A DNA stretch of 38,108 nt from the NCBI RefSeq assembly GCF_018305005.1, contig NZ_JAGQEG010000058.1, positions 1 to 38,108 on the forward strand. Reading direction: 5' to 3'. The position numbers and the translations under genes are program-made. The stretch's first letter is position 1. The number at the start of each line of letters is the position of its first letter. Of the stretch, positions 16,248 through 24,158 are shown piece after piece. The stretch is from Collimonas silvisoli. GTDB lineage: Bacteria; Pseudomonadota; Gammaproteobacteria; Burkholderiales; Burkholderiaceae_D. Below the pieces are notes generated by a model. The model was given only the letters and a program-made list of their open reading frames with translations. It was not told where the DNA came from and ran no database searches.

Positions 16248-17480
16248 ATGAAATACGATGAAGGCAATATCATATCCAGTCGTCGTAAATTTTTGCAGCA
16301 TGCCGGGCTTGCTGCAAGCTCGCTGGCGCTTGCGCCGCTGCGTGGCGTAGCGGCTGCCACCGTTAGCATACCGGTGGAAAACGGCGAGCGTGACCTGATC
16401 GCCTATCCGCAAAAACGGCCGCTGATGCGAATCACGACGCGGCCGCCGCATCTTGAAACGCCTTTCAGCGTATTCAACGAAGGACCGATTACCGCGAACG
16501 ACGCATTTTTCGTGCGCTACCACCTGGCCAATATTCCGACCTCGATTGACGCCGAGTCCTATCGCTTAATGATCAGCGGCCGGGTTAAGCGCGAACTGTC
16601 GCTGTCGCTGGCCGAACTCAAGTCGATTGCGCCGGCGGTCGAAGTGGTGGCGATCAATCAGTGTTCCGGCAACAGCCGCGCTTTTTCGACGCCGCGCGTA
16701 TTCGGCGCGCAGCTCGGCAACGGCTCGATGGGAAACGCTCGCTGGATTGGGGTGCCGTTGAAGGCCGTGCTGGAACATGCAGGCATACTGGCTGACGCCA
16801 AACAGGTGAGCTTCAAGGGCCTGGACCAGCCAGTGTTGCCGAGCACGCCGGAATTCATCAAGGCGCTCGATATCGATCACGCCCTCAGTGGCGAGCCAAT
16901 CATCGCCTGGTCCATGAACGGAACCGATATTCCTTTCTTGAACGGCTATCCGATCAAATTGATCGTGCCCGGTTATTTCGGCACATATTGGGTCAAGCAT
17001 CTGAGCCAGATCGAGGTGCTGGATCATGTTTATGACGGCTTTTTCATGGCGACCGCATATCGGGTTCCCGACAATGACTGCATGTGCGTGGCAGCGGGTA
17101 CGGCGCCGGGTAAAACACGGCCGATTTCACGCTTGAAGACGCGTTCATTTATTACCAGCCTGCATGACGGCTCGGTAGTGCAGGCTGGGCGTCGGGTGGA
17201 GCTCAAGGGCATCGCATTCGATGGCGGCAGCGGCATCAAGGCCGTGGATATTTCGGAAGACGGCGGCCAGATCTGGAAGAGCGCGGCGCTGGGCAGGGAT
17301 CTCGGCAAATATTCTTTCCGCGAATGGCGCTTCGGCATGACGCCGTCGCGCAAGGGCGAGTTGCAGCTGATGGTGAGGGCGACCGCGCAGAGCGGCGAAA
17401 TCCAACCGCTGGAGGCGACCTGGAATCCGGCGGGCTATGCGCGCAATGTGATCGAAACCACGAAAATCAGCGTCGCTTAG
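16248..17480 (+). CDS. sorA: SorA-like sulfite:cytochrome c dehydrogenase, molybdopterin subunit
   Basis: A 410-residue periplasmic molybdoenzyme of the sulfite oxidase family, oxidising sulfite to sulfate. It begins with a twin-arginine signal (SSRRKFLQHAGLAASSLALA), as expected for a folded Mo-cofactor protein. The molybdenum-ligand Cys lies in VVAINQCSGNSRAFSTPR, followed by the NGYPIKLIVPGYFGTYWVKH substrate/cofactor segment and the C-terminal Ig-like dimerisation domain. The ATG at 16248 has AGGAG 6 bases before it; the ATG at 16200 has none and would put extra residues before the Tat signal. The cytochrome c gene follows after 9 bases, the classic sorAB arrangement. Divergent from gcdH. 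Confidence 0.9.
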   Translation: MKYDEGNIISSRRKFLQHAGLAASSLALAPLRGVAAATVSIPVENGERDLIAYPQKRPLMRITTRPPHLETPFSVFNEGPITANDAFFVRYHLANIPTSIDAESYRLMISGRVKRELSLSLAELKSIAPAVEVVAINQCSGNSRAFSTPRVFGAQLGNGSMGNARWIGVPLKAVLEHAGILADAKQVSFKGLDQPVLPSTPEFIKALDIDHALSGEPIIAWSMNGTDIPFLNGYPIKLIVPGYFGTYWVKHLSQIEVLDHVYDGFFMATAYRVPDNDCMCVAAGTAPGKTRPISRLKTRSFITSLHDGSVVQAGRRVELKGIAFDGGSGIKAVDISEDGGQIWKSAALGRDLGKYSFREWRFGMTPSRKGELQLMVRATAQSGEIQPLEATWNPAGYARNVIETTKISVA

Positions 17481-17489
17481 GAGACCGCC

Positions 17490-17831
17490 ATGAAATACGT
17501 AAAAACGACGGTTGCTGGCATGCTGTTTAGCGCCGCAGGGATGTTGGCTGGCGCATCGGCAGCGCCTGTGAGTATCACGTTGCCGCAAGAAACGGCGCAG
17601 CTCAAGCCTTCCACGCATCCGGGGTACGTGATTGCCACGCAGATGTGCGCGATCTGCCATTCTGTAGACTACATCAACCAGCAGCCCGGCAAGATGAGCC
17701 TGACGCAATGGACGGCGGAAGTAGCGAAAATGCAGCACGCGTACGGTGCGCCCCTGAGCGATGATCAGGTCAAGCAAATTGGGGAATATCTCGCGATCAC
17801 GTATGGGAGCGAAAAACCTGCGCCACATTAG
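17490..17831 (+). CDS. sorB: SorB-like monoheme cytochrome c
   Basis: A 113-residue periplasmic cytochrome with a Sec signal peptide (residues 1-25, ending ASA) and one heme-binding motif, CAICH, near residue 53. The distal methionine is probably in PGKMSLTQW or KMQHAYG. It accepts electrons from the sulfite dehydrogenase encoded just upstream and passes them to the respiratory chain. GGAG precedes the ATG and overlaps the sorA stop region, so the two are translated together. Size and pairing match SorB of Starkeya-type sulfite:cytochrome c oxidoreductases. Confidence 0.9.
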   Translation: MKYVKTTVAGMLFSAAGMLAGASAAPVSITLPQETAQLKPSTHPGYVIATQMCAICHSVDYINQQPGKMSLTQWTAEVAKMQHAYGAPLSDDQVKQIGEYLAITYGSEKPAPH

Positions 17832-17891
17832 GGCCTGTTAACAGTGTGTTGGGAGTGCGGGCGCGCGGCATGATGGCCGGCGGCAAGCCGG

Positions 17892-17930
17892 AGCGAGAAG
17901 CGAGTCTGAGCGGCAGATCCGCTTCTCGCT
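17892..17930. terminator. 11-bp perfect hairpin between convergent genes
   Basis: AGCGAGAAGCG (17892-17902) pairs perfectly with CGCTTCTCGCT (17920-17930) across a 17-base loop. It sits between the stop of sorB (plus) and the stop of the tautomerase gene (minus). No U-tract follows on either side, so it may be a weak bidirectional terminator or an mRNA-end stabilising stem. Confidence 0.5.
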
Positions 17931-17949
17931 AGCGCCGATTTTCCTGAAA

Positions 17950-18150
17950 TCAGTTGCCCAGCTTCTTCCAATCGTCGGTCAACAAACCAGCAAAACCCCA
18001 ATCTTCCTCATTGATCTCTTGAATCACGATATGCGTGTGCTCCGGCTTTTTGCCGAGCACGCGCACCAGCGAGTCGGTGACATCCTTGACTAGCTGCGCC
18101 TTTTGTTCCCGGCTGGCGCCCTTGGTGATCTGGATGTTTACATATGGCAT
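17950..18150 (-). CDS. 4-oxalocrotonate tautomerase-family protein
   Basis: A 66-residue tautomerase. After removal of Met1 the new N-terminal Pro (PYVNIQITKG) is the catalytic base of this superfamily. The conserved core then follows: EQKAQLVKDVTDSLVRVLGK, the THIVIQEINEEDWGFAG segment with the usual Trp and Gly. Size fits a single beta-alpha-beta unit that assembles to hexamers. It lies 64 bases downstream of the old yellow enzyme gene on the same strand, so it is probably the last gene of that electrophile-detoxification unit. The substrate is unknown. Confidence 0.9.
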   Translation of the reverse strand: MPYVNIQITKGASREQKAQLVKDVTDSLVRVLGKKPEHTHIVIQEINEEDWGFAGLLTDDWKKLGN

Positions 18151-18214
18151 ATGGATTGCTTCCTTGTGAATCGCTGGCAGCGCGGCGTTTAGCCGCGCCG
18201 CAGCGGTTGCGTGA

Positions 18215-19336
18215 TTACGCTTCGGCTTGGTTCAGCGCCGGATAATCGGTATAACCATGTTCGCCGACACCGCCATACAGCGGCGCATCTTCAAACGGCG
18301 TATTCAGCGGCAGGTTGTGCTGCAAGCGATAGACCAGATCCGGGTTGGTGATGAAGGCGCGGCCGAAAGAGACCAGATCGGCATGGCCGCTGGCGATGGC
18401 CTCGCGCGCCATGATACGGTCGTAGCCGTTGTTCACCAGCCAGGCGCCGTCAAAGCGCTGATGCAGTGCTTCGTAATCGAACGGTGCGTTATCGCGCGGG
18501 CCGCCGGTGTGGCCTTCGACCACGTGCAGATAGGCCAGGCCGAACTGGTTGAGCTGCTCCACCACGTAGTTGAACAGCGGCTGCGGCTGGCTTTCCCTCG
18601 AATCGTTGACCGGCGATACCGGCGACAGGCGCACGCCGACCCGGCCGCCGCCGATTTCAGCGGCGGTCGCAGCCACCACTTCCAGCAGCAGCCGGGCGCG
18701 GTTTTCTATGCTGCCGCCGTAGTTGTCGCTGCGATGGTTGGCGCCCTCGCGCAGGAAACTGTCGAGCAGATAACCGTGCGCGCCGTGGATTTCAATGCCG
18801 TCAAAACCGGCTTCCAGGGCGCGTCTCGCAGTCTGGCGGAAATCGTCGACCACGCCAGGAATATCGGCCAACGCCAGTTCGCGCGGCACCGAAGTGTCGA
18901 CAAAACCTTCGCCGACCACAAAGGTCTTAGCTTCGGCGCGGATCGCCGACGGCGCTACCGGCGCTTTACGGTCCGGCTGGAACGATACGTGCGACATGCG
19001 GCCGGTATGCCAGATTTGCACCACGATGCGGCCGCCTTTTTCATGCACGACATCGGTGATTTTCTTCCAGGCGGCGACTTGCTCCGGCGTATGCAGGCCA
19101 GGTGTATTGGCATAGCCCTGGGCCTGGGCGGACACCTGGGTCGCTTCGGTAACGATCAGACCGGCTGTTGCACGCTGGGCGTAATATTTCAGGTTCAGCT
19201 CATTAGGGACGTTGCCTTCGCCGGCGCGATTGCGGGTCAAGGGCGCCATCACGATCCGGTTGGACAATTCGATGTCGCCGATGCGGACTGGTTGGAACAG
19301 GCTGTCTTCGGTGCGAGGTTCTTGGTTGCGGCTCAT
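18215..19336 (-). CDS. nemA: Old yellow enzyme-family alkene reductase (NemA-like)
   Basis: A 373-residue FMN-dependent NADPH ene-reductase. The family landmarks are IVMAPLTRNRA, QIWHTGRMSHVSFQ, the active-site HGAHGYLLDSFLREGANHR with its paired His residues, the NRARLLLEVV helix and SFGRAFITNPDLV near the phosphate site. It reduces activated C=C bonds, for example N-ethylmaleimide, and nitro compounds. Of the nearby in-frame starts the ATG at 19336 is preferred: AAAGGA lies 6 bases before it, whereas the ATG at 19342 has no spacing to it. The TetR regulator lies upstream on the same strand. A candidate operator at 19447-19462 and a triplicated 13-mer at 19384-19422 are in the intervening 200 bases. 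Confidence 0.9.
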   Translation of the reverse strand: MSRNQEPRTEDSLFQPVRIGDIELSNRIVMAPLTRNRAGEGNVPNELNLKYYAQRATAGLIVTEATQVSAQAQGYANTPGLHTPEQVAAWKKITDVVHEKGGRIVVQIWHTGRMSHVSFQPDRKAPVAPSAIRAEAKTFVVGEGFVDTSVPRELALADIPGVVDDFRQTARRALEAGFDGIEIHGAHGYLLDSFLREGANHRSDNYGGSIENRARLLLEVVAATAAEIGGGRVGVRLSPVSPVNDSRESQPQPLFNYVVEQLNQFGLAYLHVVEGHTGGPRDNAPFDYEALHQRFDGAWLVNNGYDRIMAREAIASGHADLVSFGRAFITNPDLVYRLQHNLPLNTPFEDAPLYGGVGEHGYTDYPALNQAEA

Positions 19337-19383
19337 ATGCATTCCTTTGTGGATAAATCGCGGTTAAGCGAGTGGTGGTTTGA

Positions 19384-19422
19384 CTTGCTGCTGATACTTG
19401 TTGCTGATATTCGCTACTGATA
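19384..19422. repeat. Three tandem 13-bp units in the nemA leader
   Basis: CTTGCTGCTGATA (19384-19396), CTTGTTGCTGATA (19397-19409) and the more diverged TTCGCTACTGATA (19410-19422) lie head to tail, about 50-85 bases before the nemA start. The first two differ at one base. This could be a protein-binding array or replication slippage; no coding role is seen. Confidence 0.6.
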
Positions 19423-19446
19423 AAAACGGCAAAACAGGTTAATAAA

Positions 19447-19462
19447 TGACCGGTCGTCTTGA
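19447..19462. promoter_or_regulatory. Candidate NemR-like operator upstream of nemA
   Basis: TGACCGGTCGTCTTGA is nearly identical to the sequence at 20149-20164 upstream of the TetR gene (13 of the first 13 bases match except one). The centre GACCGGTC is a perfect palindrome. Two copies, one before each transcribed gene of the unit, make this the likely target of the TetR protein. Confidence 0.6.
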
Positions 19463-19539
19463 GTTATTGTTTAAAAAATGTGCTTCTGGTTGCGCCGCCG
19501 GCAACATAAAATCTGATGGCGCACGGCGGCGAATAAGCA

Positions 19540-20136
19540 TTACGGCAGAAAAAAATGGTTGAACATCAAATTGACGCAGGCGCGCACCGGCGCCGTCGAG
19601 CGCTCGATTTTCATGCGCAGCAAAGCGCCTTCCCATGCGTTCCAGAAGAAATCGGTCAACTGCTCCGCGCTCAGGTCGGTACGCACCGAGCCGTCGGCCT
19701 GGGCTTTGCGCAAATAGCCGCTGAAACGTTTATGCCAGCCGTTGACCACTTGTTGCAGCGTAAGGCGGCAGAGTTCGCTGGATTCCGACATCTCTGCCGC
19801 GAAATTACCCAGCAGGCAGCCGGATTTGACTGTGCATTGTTCGTGGTAACTGATGATCCGTTCGTAGCTGTATTGCAACGCGGCCAACGGCTGCTGCGGT
19901 CCTTCGCCTAAACAAGCCGACCATTTTTCCGCGAAACCGGCGGCGTAGTGCGAGATGACCTCCGCGCCGAAATCTTCCTTGCTCTTGAAGTAGTTGTAAA
20001 ACGAACCCTTGGGCACGCCGGCGGCATCGACGATTTCCTTGATGCCGGTACCGTTGTAGCCTTGCTCCGCGAATAGCTTGAGCCCGGTTTCGAGCAGGGT
20101 TGCGCGGGTGTCGCTGAGGATGTGAATTTTATTCAT
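19540..20136 (-). CDS. nemR: TetR-family repressor, NemR/AcuR-like
   Basis: A 198-residue TetR protein. The N-terminal HTH spans about residues 10-56 (LFAEQGYNGTGIKEIVDAAG, then VPKGSFYNYFKSKED). The ligand domain contains CTVKSGCLLGNFAAEMSES, the Cys-containing signature of regulators that sit beside old yellow enzymes and sense electrophiles. It probably represses itself and nemA through the paired sites at 20149-20164 and 19447-19462 and releases them when its cysteines are modified. The assignment to NemR rests on the motif and the neighbouring alkene reductase; the chemical inducer is not known. Confidence 0.87.
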   Translation of the reverse strand: MNKIHILSDTRATLLETGLKLFAEQGYNGTGIKEIVDAAGVPKGSFYNYFKSKEDFGAEVISHYAAGFAEKWSACLGEGPQQPLAALQYSYERIISYHEQCTVKSGCLLGNFAAEMSESSELCRLTLQQVVNGWHKRFSGYLRKAQADGSVRTDLSAEQLTDFFWNAWEGALLRMKIERSTAPVRACVNLMFNHFFLP

Positions 20137-20148
20137 TCCGCCATTATA

Positions 20149-20164
20149 TGACCAGTCGTCTCAA
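20149..20164. promoter_or_regulatory. Candidate NemR-like operator upstream of the TetR gene
   Basis: TGACCAGTCGTCTCAA lies 13 bases before the regulator ATG and repeats the site at 19447-19462. Its position over the start of the transcript fits autorepression. The rest of the gap up to the MFS gene (to about 20447) holds no gene and no clear element. Confidence 0.6.
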
Positions 20165-20447
20165 ATTGCTTGAGGGCCGAAAAAATAATCTTCAATGATG
20201 CTTTTGTTGCAACCAGGCGGGTCTGCAAAAAGTTAATTCCAGGAAGTTTCATAAGCCGCATTTTAGCTATGGCGACAGCGCATATTTAATTTGCGGCGGC
20301 AGATAAATTCTAGCAGCATTACTGCTATCATTTGGTCAATGTTCCTATCCGGAACTGTTCGCGCCGCGCTTACTTACCCAGTCTTGCCGCTTTCAAAGAG
20401 TTGCCATCATTTTTACTACTGCATTCCGTCTATTTTTCACGCGCAAA

Positions 20448-21683
20448 TTGTCGGCCGATCCGATGCTGCGCCAGCACGACTTCCGCCGCTTCTGGCTGAC
20501 CACCTGCATTGCCAGCTTTGGCGAACAGATCAGCAGCCTGGCGATACCGCTTACTGCCGTCTTGCTATTGCAAGCGACCCCGGCCCAGATGGGCACCCTG
20601 ATCGCCTTGCAGACCTTGCCGTTCGCGCTGTTTTCCCTGCCGGCCGGCGTCTGGCTGGACCGGCGCAACAAGTATCCGGTGCTGTTGTGGTCGGAGTTCC
20701 TGTTTGGCGTCGTGTTGCTGATAATCCCGCTGAGCTACTGGCTGGGTTTGCTGACCATGCATGTGCTGTACGCCGTTGGCTTCCTGATGGGCATAGGCTT
20801 TGTGATCGGCGGCAGCGCTGCCCAGGTTTTCTTGGCGCAGCTGGTCGGGCGCGAGCATTTACTCGATGCGCAAAGCAAGTTTGCCGCCACCGATTCGATG
20901 GCGCGGCTGGTCGGCCCCGGCATCGCCGGCATGCTGGTGCAGTTGCTGACGGCGCCGGTGGCGGTGCTGGTCAATGCGGTCGGTTTCATGGCGTCGTGGT
21001 GGAATTTGCGTTATCTGCGTAAGCGGGATACTTATCCGGCGCCGTCCGATCGCCATCCCTTCCGTGAGATGCTGGACGGCATCAAGATGGTCAGAAATCA
21101 CGAAGTGCTGTGGGCGCTGGCGTGGGGCACTGCCTTGTGGCAGGTATTGTTCAACGGCTACCTGGCCTTGCAAATCCTGTTCGCCAACCATCAGCTAGGC
21201 ATGTCGCCGGGCGTGTTGGGCGCGGCGCAAACCTTGGGTGGTTTGGGCGTGCTGGCCAGCTCCATGCTGCTCAAGCCGCTCTCCAGAAAATTCGGCAGCG
21301 GCCGCACGATCCTGATCGGCCTCGGCGGCACCGGCGCGGCGTGGCTGTTGCTGGCGATGATTCCGGCCAATCTGCTTGGCTCGCCACTCTTGAGCGCCCT
21401 GGCTTATGGCGTGGTGGTGTTCATATTCGATTGCAGCACCATGCTGTATTTCATGCCTTACCTGGCGCTGCGGCTGAAACTGACGCCGGACGCTTATCAC
21501 GGCCGCATGGTGTCGACCATGCGTTTCATGACGGTTGCGGCGGCGCCGCTGGGGGCTTTGTCGGCCGGCTGGATTGCCGAGCATCTGGGCGTGCGCAGCG
21601 GACTGATTGCTATCGCGGCGGGCGGCAGCTTGCTGACTTTCGGGTTGCTGAAGACTTCGCCCTTGCGCGATATCAGGGATTAA
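20448..21683 (+). CDS. MFS transporter (EntS/MFS_3-like exporter)
   Basis: A 411-residue inner-membrane protein with about 12 hydrophobic helices. Its landmarks are HDFRRFWLTTCIASFGEQIS in TM1, PAGVWLDRRNKYPVLLWSE (the conserved loop 2-3 DRR motif) and GRMVSTMRFMTVAAAPLGALSAG in the second half. This pattern is that of the MFS_3 family of drug and siderophore exporters such as EntS. The start is uncertain: a TTG at 20448 or an ATG at 20463, neither with a good ribosome site. A 243-residue plus-strand frame overlapping it (20291-21022) is out of frame and is a shadow. It has no clear operon partner, and the substrate is unknown. Confidence 0.85.
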   Translation: MSADPMLRQHDFRRFWLTTCIASFGEQISSLAIPLTAVLLLQATPAQMGTLIALQTLPFALFSLPAGVWLDRRNKYPVLLWSEFLFGVVLLIIPLSYWLGLLTMHVLYAVGFLMGIGFVIGGSAAQVFLAQLVGREHLLDAQSKFAATDSMARLVGPGIAGMLVQLLTAPVAVLVNAVGFMASWWNLRYLRKRDTYPAPSDRHPFREMLDGIKMVRNHEVLWALAWGTALWQVLFNGYLALQILFANHQLGMSPGVLGAAQTLGGLGVLASSMLLKPLSRKFGSGRTILIGLGGTGAAWLLLAMIPANLLGSPLLSALAYGVVVFIFDCSTMLYFMPYLALRLKLTPDAYHGRMVSTMRFMTVAAAPLGALSAGWIAEHLGVRSGLIAIAAGGSLLTFGLLKTSPLRDIRD

Positions 21684-21732
21684 AACCGGGGATTAAGGCT
21701 TGATGTTGGTGAATAGATCTGCGCGGAGCCGT

Positions 21733-22659
21733 TTAAGCTTTTTGTTTTAGCGCTCTCTTTAAATGTGTGGACAGCGTTAAAGAATGGTTGTGCAAGATGG
21801 CCTCGAATTCATCGACAAGTACCGAGGACGCCCTGTGTTCCGGCCTGACGAGGCTCACGATAAACGGTATCGACTCAGAAAACCGCCGTAAATGAAGACC
21901 GCGTCCCGCCTCTTCCATCGCTGTCAGAGGATTTACGATAGCCAACCCTAAACCTTGCCTGACCATTGCGCATACGGATGCGGCACTCGCCGTTTCAATC
22001 GTTACGCGGCGATCTACGCCGTTACGTAAGAAAACGTTGTCTAGTTGTTGTCGATAAGTGTCAAAGACAGACAAGTTGATGAACGACTCTCCTGAAAAAT
22101 CCTTGGGTATAAGCCTTGTCTTGGCCAACAGCGGATGCCCTTCCGGCAGGACGCAAACCATATCTTCGGAAAACAAGAGCGAGCGTCCGGTAGCTTGCGG
22201 CGTGGAGGCGGTTTCTGTCAGGCCGAGATCATGTCGTTGTGATGTCAGCCATTCCTCTAGCAGGGGAGATTCTTGTGGCGTGATGCTCAGACTAACCGCA
22301 GGGAAGCGCTGCAGAAATTGACGGCACGCCGCGGGCAGCAGCGTCTGCGAAAATGTAGGAAGACAAATAATGGATAGCTGCCCCTGCTCGAACTGCCGTA
22401 TCGAAGAGGCGAGACTAATGACACGCTCCAGCCCCAAATAGGAGCGTTTCACTTCCTCAAATAACAATATGGCTGGCGCCGTTGGTAGCAGTCGACCACG
22501 TACGCGGTCGAACAAATTCATATGAACCTGTGATTCAAAACGGGCGAGATCTCTGCTGACGGTCGGTTGCGAGGTCCGCAGCAGCGCCGCTGCCTCGGTG
22601 ACGCTTCCTGTGGTCATTACAGCTCGGAACACCTCGATGTGCCTGAGTGAAATGGGCAT
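21733..22659 (-). CDS. lysR: LysR, activator of the diaminopimelate decarboxylase gene
   Basis: A 308-residue LysR-type regulator that closely resembles the founding member, E. coli LysR: the opening LRHIEVFRAVMTTGSVTEAA, TSQPTVSRDLARFE, the ESPLLEEWL and QRHDLGLTET segments and ASVCAMVRQGLGLAIVNPLTA are shared as I remember that protein. The HTH occupies about residues 1-62 and the effector domain the rest. It is divergent from lysA across a 136-base AT-rich region, exactly as in E. coli. It should activate lysA when diaminopimelate is plentiful and lysine scarce. Confidence 0.92.
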   Translation of the reverse strand: MPISLRHIEVFRAVMTTGSVTEAAALLRTSQPTVSRDLARFESQVHMNLFDRVRGRLLPTAPAILLFEEVKRSYLGLERVISLASSIRQFEQGQLSIICLPTFSQTLLPAACRQFLQRFPAVSLSITPQESPLLEEWLTSQRHDLGLTETASTPQATGRSLLFSEDMVCVLPEGHPLLAKTRLIPKDFSGESFINLSVFDTYRQQLDNVFLRNGVDRRVTIETASAASVCAMVRQGLGLAIVNPLTAMEEAGRGLHLRRFSESIPFIVSLVRPEHRASSVLVDEFEAILHNHSLTLSTHLKRALKQKA

Positions 22660-22795
22660 GGTTAGAAAATCCGGAAAATATTAAGCCATATCATAAATGA
22701 ATAGGTTTCATAAAAATTGATATTTTATTGAATTGATTTTTTAGCGGATGATTAAATCCCATTCCTTGCTCGAACCGTTAAACCGTTAATTACGC
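22660..22795. promoter_or_regulatory. Divergent lysR-lysA control region
   Basis: An AT-rich 136-base gap between the divergent genes. It contains ATATCA (22688-22693) with its complement TGATAT (22718-22723) and two TCATAAA direct repeats (22691-22697 and 22708-22714), both fitting the dyads used by LysR-type regulators. A weak candidate lysA promoter is TTGAAT (22728-22733) and TTAAAT (22752-22757), 18 bases apart. Confidence 0.45.
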
Positions 22796-24046
22796 ATGAA
22801 TACAATTTCTCCCGATATGATTCGTGAACTCGCTCGCTGTTATGACACTCCGTTATGGATCTATGACTCCCAAACCATTGAAAATCAGGTACAAAAACTG
22901 CGAGCTTTCGACGTGATTCGCTTCGCGCAGAAAGCATGCTCGAATATTCACATATTACAAATAATGCGTGAACAGGGGCTGACGGTAGATGCGGTTTCCT
23001 TGGGCGAAATTGAACGGGCATTAATTGCCGGGTTTAGTCCGCAAGGGGCGCCGGCGGGATTGATATTTACGGCAGACGTGATCGATGCCGATACTCTGGC
23101 ACGGGTAACCGAACTTGAGATTGAGGTCAATGCCGGCTCAATCGATATGCTGGAACAACTTGGCACGGCCAACCCGGGCCATCGCGTCTGGCTCCGCGTC
23201 AATCCGGGTTTCGGTCACGGTCACAGCAACAAGACCAATACCGGCGGAGAAAACAGCAAGCATGGCATTTGGCATACCGATCTGCCGCAAGCGCTGGCGG
23301 TGATTAAAAAACACGGCCTGCACTTGGTAGGGCTGCACATGCATATCGGATCTGGAGTCGATTACGATCATCTAAAACAGGTGTGCGCCACCATGACCGC
23401 ACTGGTAGAGCAGCTTGGGCATGACATCGAAGCAATTTCTGCGGGCGGCGGTCTTTGCATTCCCTATCATGAGAACGATTCGGCGGTCGATACCGATCAT
23501 TATTTTGGTTTGTGGGACGCGGCACGTAAAGATATGGAGCGACATCTCGGTCATCCGATTCGGCTTGAGATCGAGCCAGGGCGTTTTCTGGTCGCTGAGG
23601 CAGGCGCCTTGCTGTCCGAGGTGCGGGCCGTAAAAGACAGTGGCGCCAATCATTTCGTGCTGGTTGACGCCGGCTTCAATGATCTTATGCGGCCGTCCAT
23701 GTATGGAAGCTACCATCATATATCGGTGATCCATCACGTCGGCATGTCTCCCGAAGCGATGCAGGCTCGCCCTACGGTAGTAGCCGGGCCACTGTGTGAA
23801 TCCGGTGACGTGTTTACGCAGCGCGAGGGCGGGATCGTTGAGCCGCGTATGATGGCGGGGGCTCAAGTAGGCGACTATCTGTTGTTTCACGACACCGGCG
23901 CATACGGCGCATCCATGTCATCCAACTACAACAGCCGGCCACTGTTGCCCGAAGTGCTGATCGAACGCGACGCCCATCGGCTGATTCGACGACGACAATC
24001 GATTGCAGAGCTGATTGCGCTGGAGACCAGTCTGGGAGCCGGATAA
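22796..24046 (+). CDS. lysA: Diaminopimelate decarboxylase
   Basis: A 416-residue PLP enzyme making L-lysine from meso-diaminopimelate, the last step of lysine biosynthesis. The PLP lysine is in VIRFAQKACSNIHIL (about residue 47). Other sites are HMHIGSGVDYDH, the phosphate-binding AGGGL, EIEPGRFLV, the active-site Cys in GPLCESGD and the DTGAYGASMSSNYNSRP block. The sequence follows the E. coli LysA type closely, rather than the form usual next to lppL/cyaY in betaproteobacteria. It may therefore be a second or replacement copy acquired with its lysR. The ATG has no strong ribosome site; the start is chosen because it gives the family N-terminus. Confidence 0.94.
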   Translation: MNTISPDMIRELARCYDTPLWIYDSQTIENQVQKLRAFDVIRFAQKACSNIHILQIMREQGLTVDAVSLGEIERALIAGFSPQGAPAGLIFTADVIDADTLARVTELEIEVNAGSIDMLEQLGTANPGHRVWLRVNPGFGHGHSNKTNTGGENSKHGIWHTDLPQALAVIKKHGLHLVGLHMHIGSGVDYDHLKQVCATMTALVEQLGHDIEAISAGGGLCIPYHENDSAVDTDHYFGLWDAARKDMERHLGHPIRLEIEPGRFLVAEAGALLSEVRAVKDSGANHFVLVDAGFNDLMRPSMYGSYHHISVIHHVGMSPEAMQARPTVVAGPLCESGDVFTQREGGIVEPRMMAGAQVGDYLLFHDTGAYGASMSSNYNSRPLLPEVLIERDAHRLIRRRQSIAELIALETSLGAG

Positions 24047-24158
24047 TCCGCAGCTTGCCCGTGCAGACCAGGTTGCAGCCGATTGCTACGCAAGCGATAT
24101 TTCCGAAAGTGGCGATGCGGCGTGAGCGACACCGCCATTTTCTAAGCTGCTTACTTAC

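Noticed and set aside
17832-17949. Possible miniature transposable element between sorB and the tautomerase gene
   Set aside because: A good hairpin is present (17892-17930), but there are no flanking target duplications or terminal repeats at the ends of the stretch; a simple terminator-like stem explains it.
20291-21022. 243-residue plus-strand frame overlapping the MFS gene
   Set aside because: It is out of frame with the convincing 12-TM MFS protein, is rich in Arg/Ala/Gly without any motif, and is a composition shadow.
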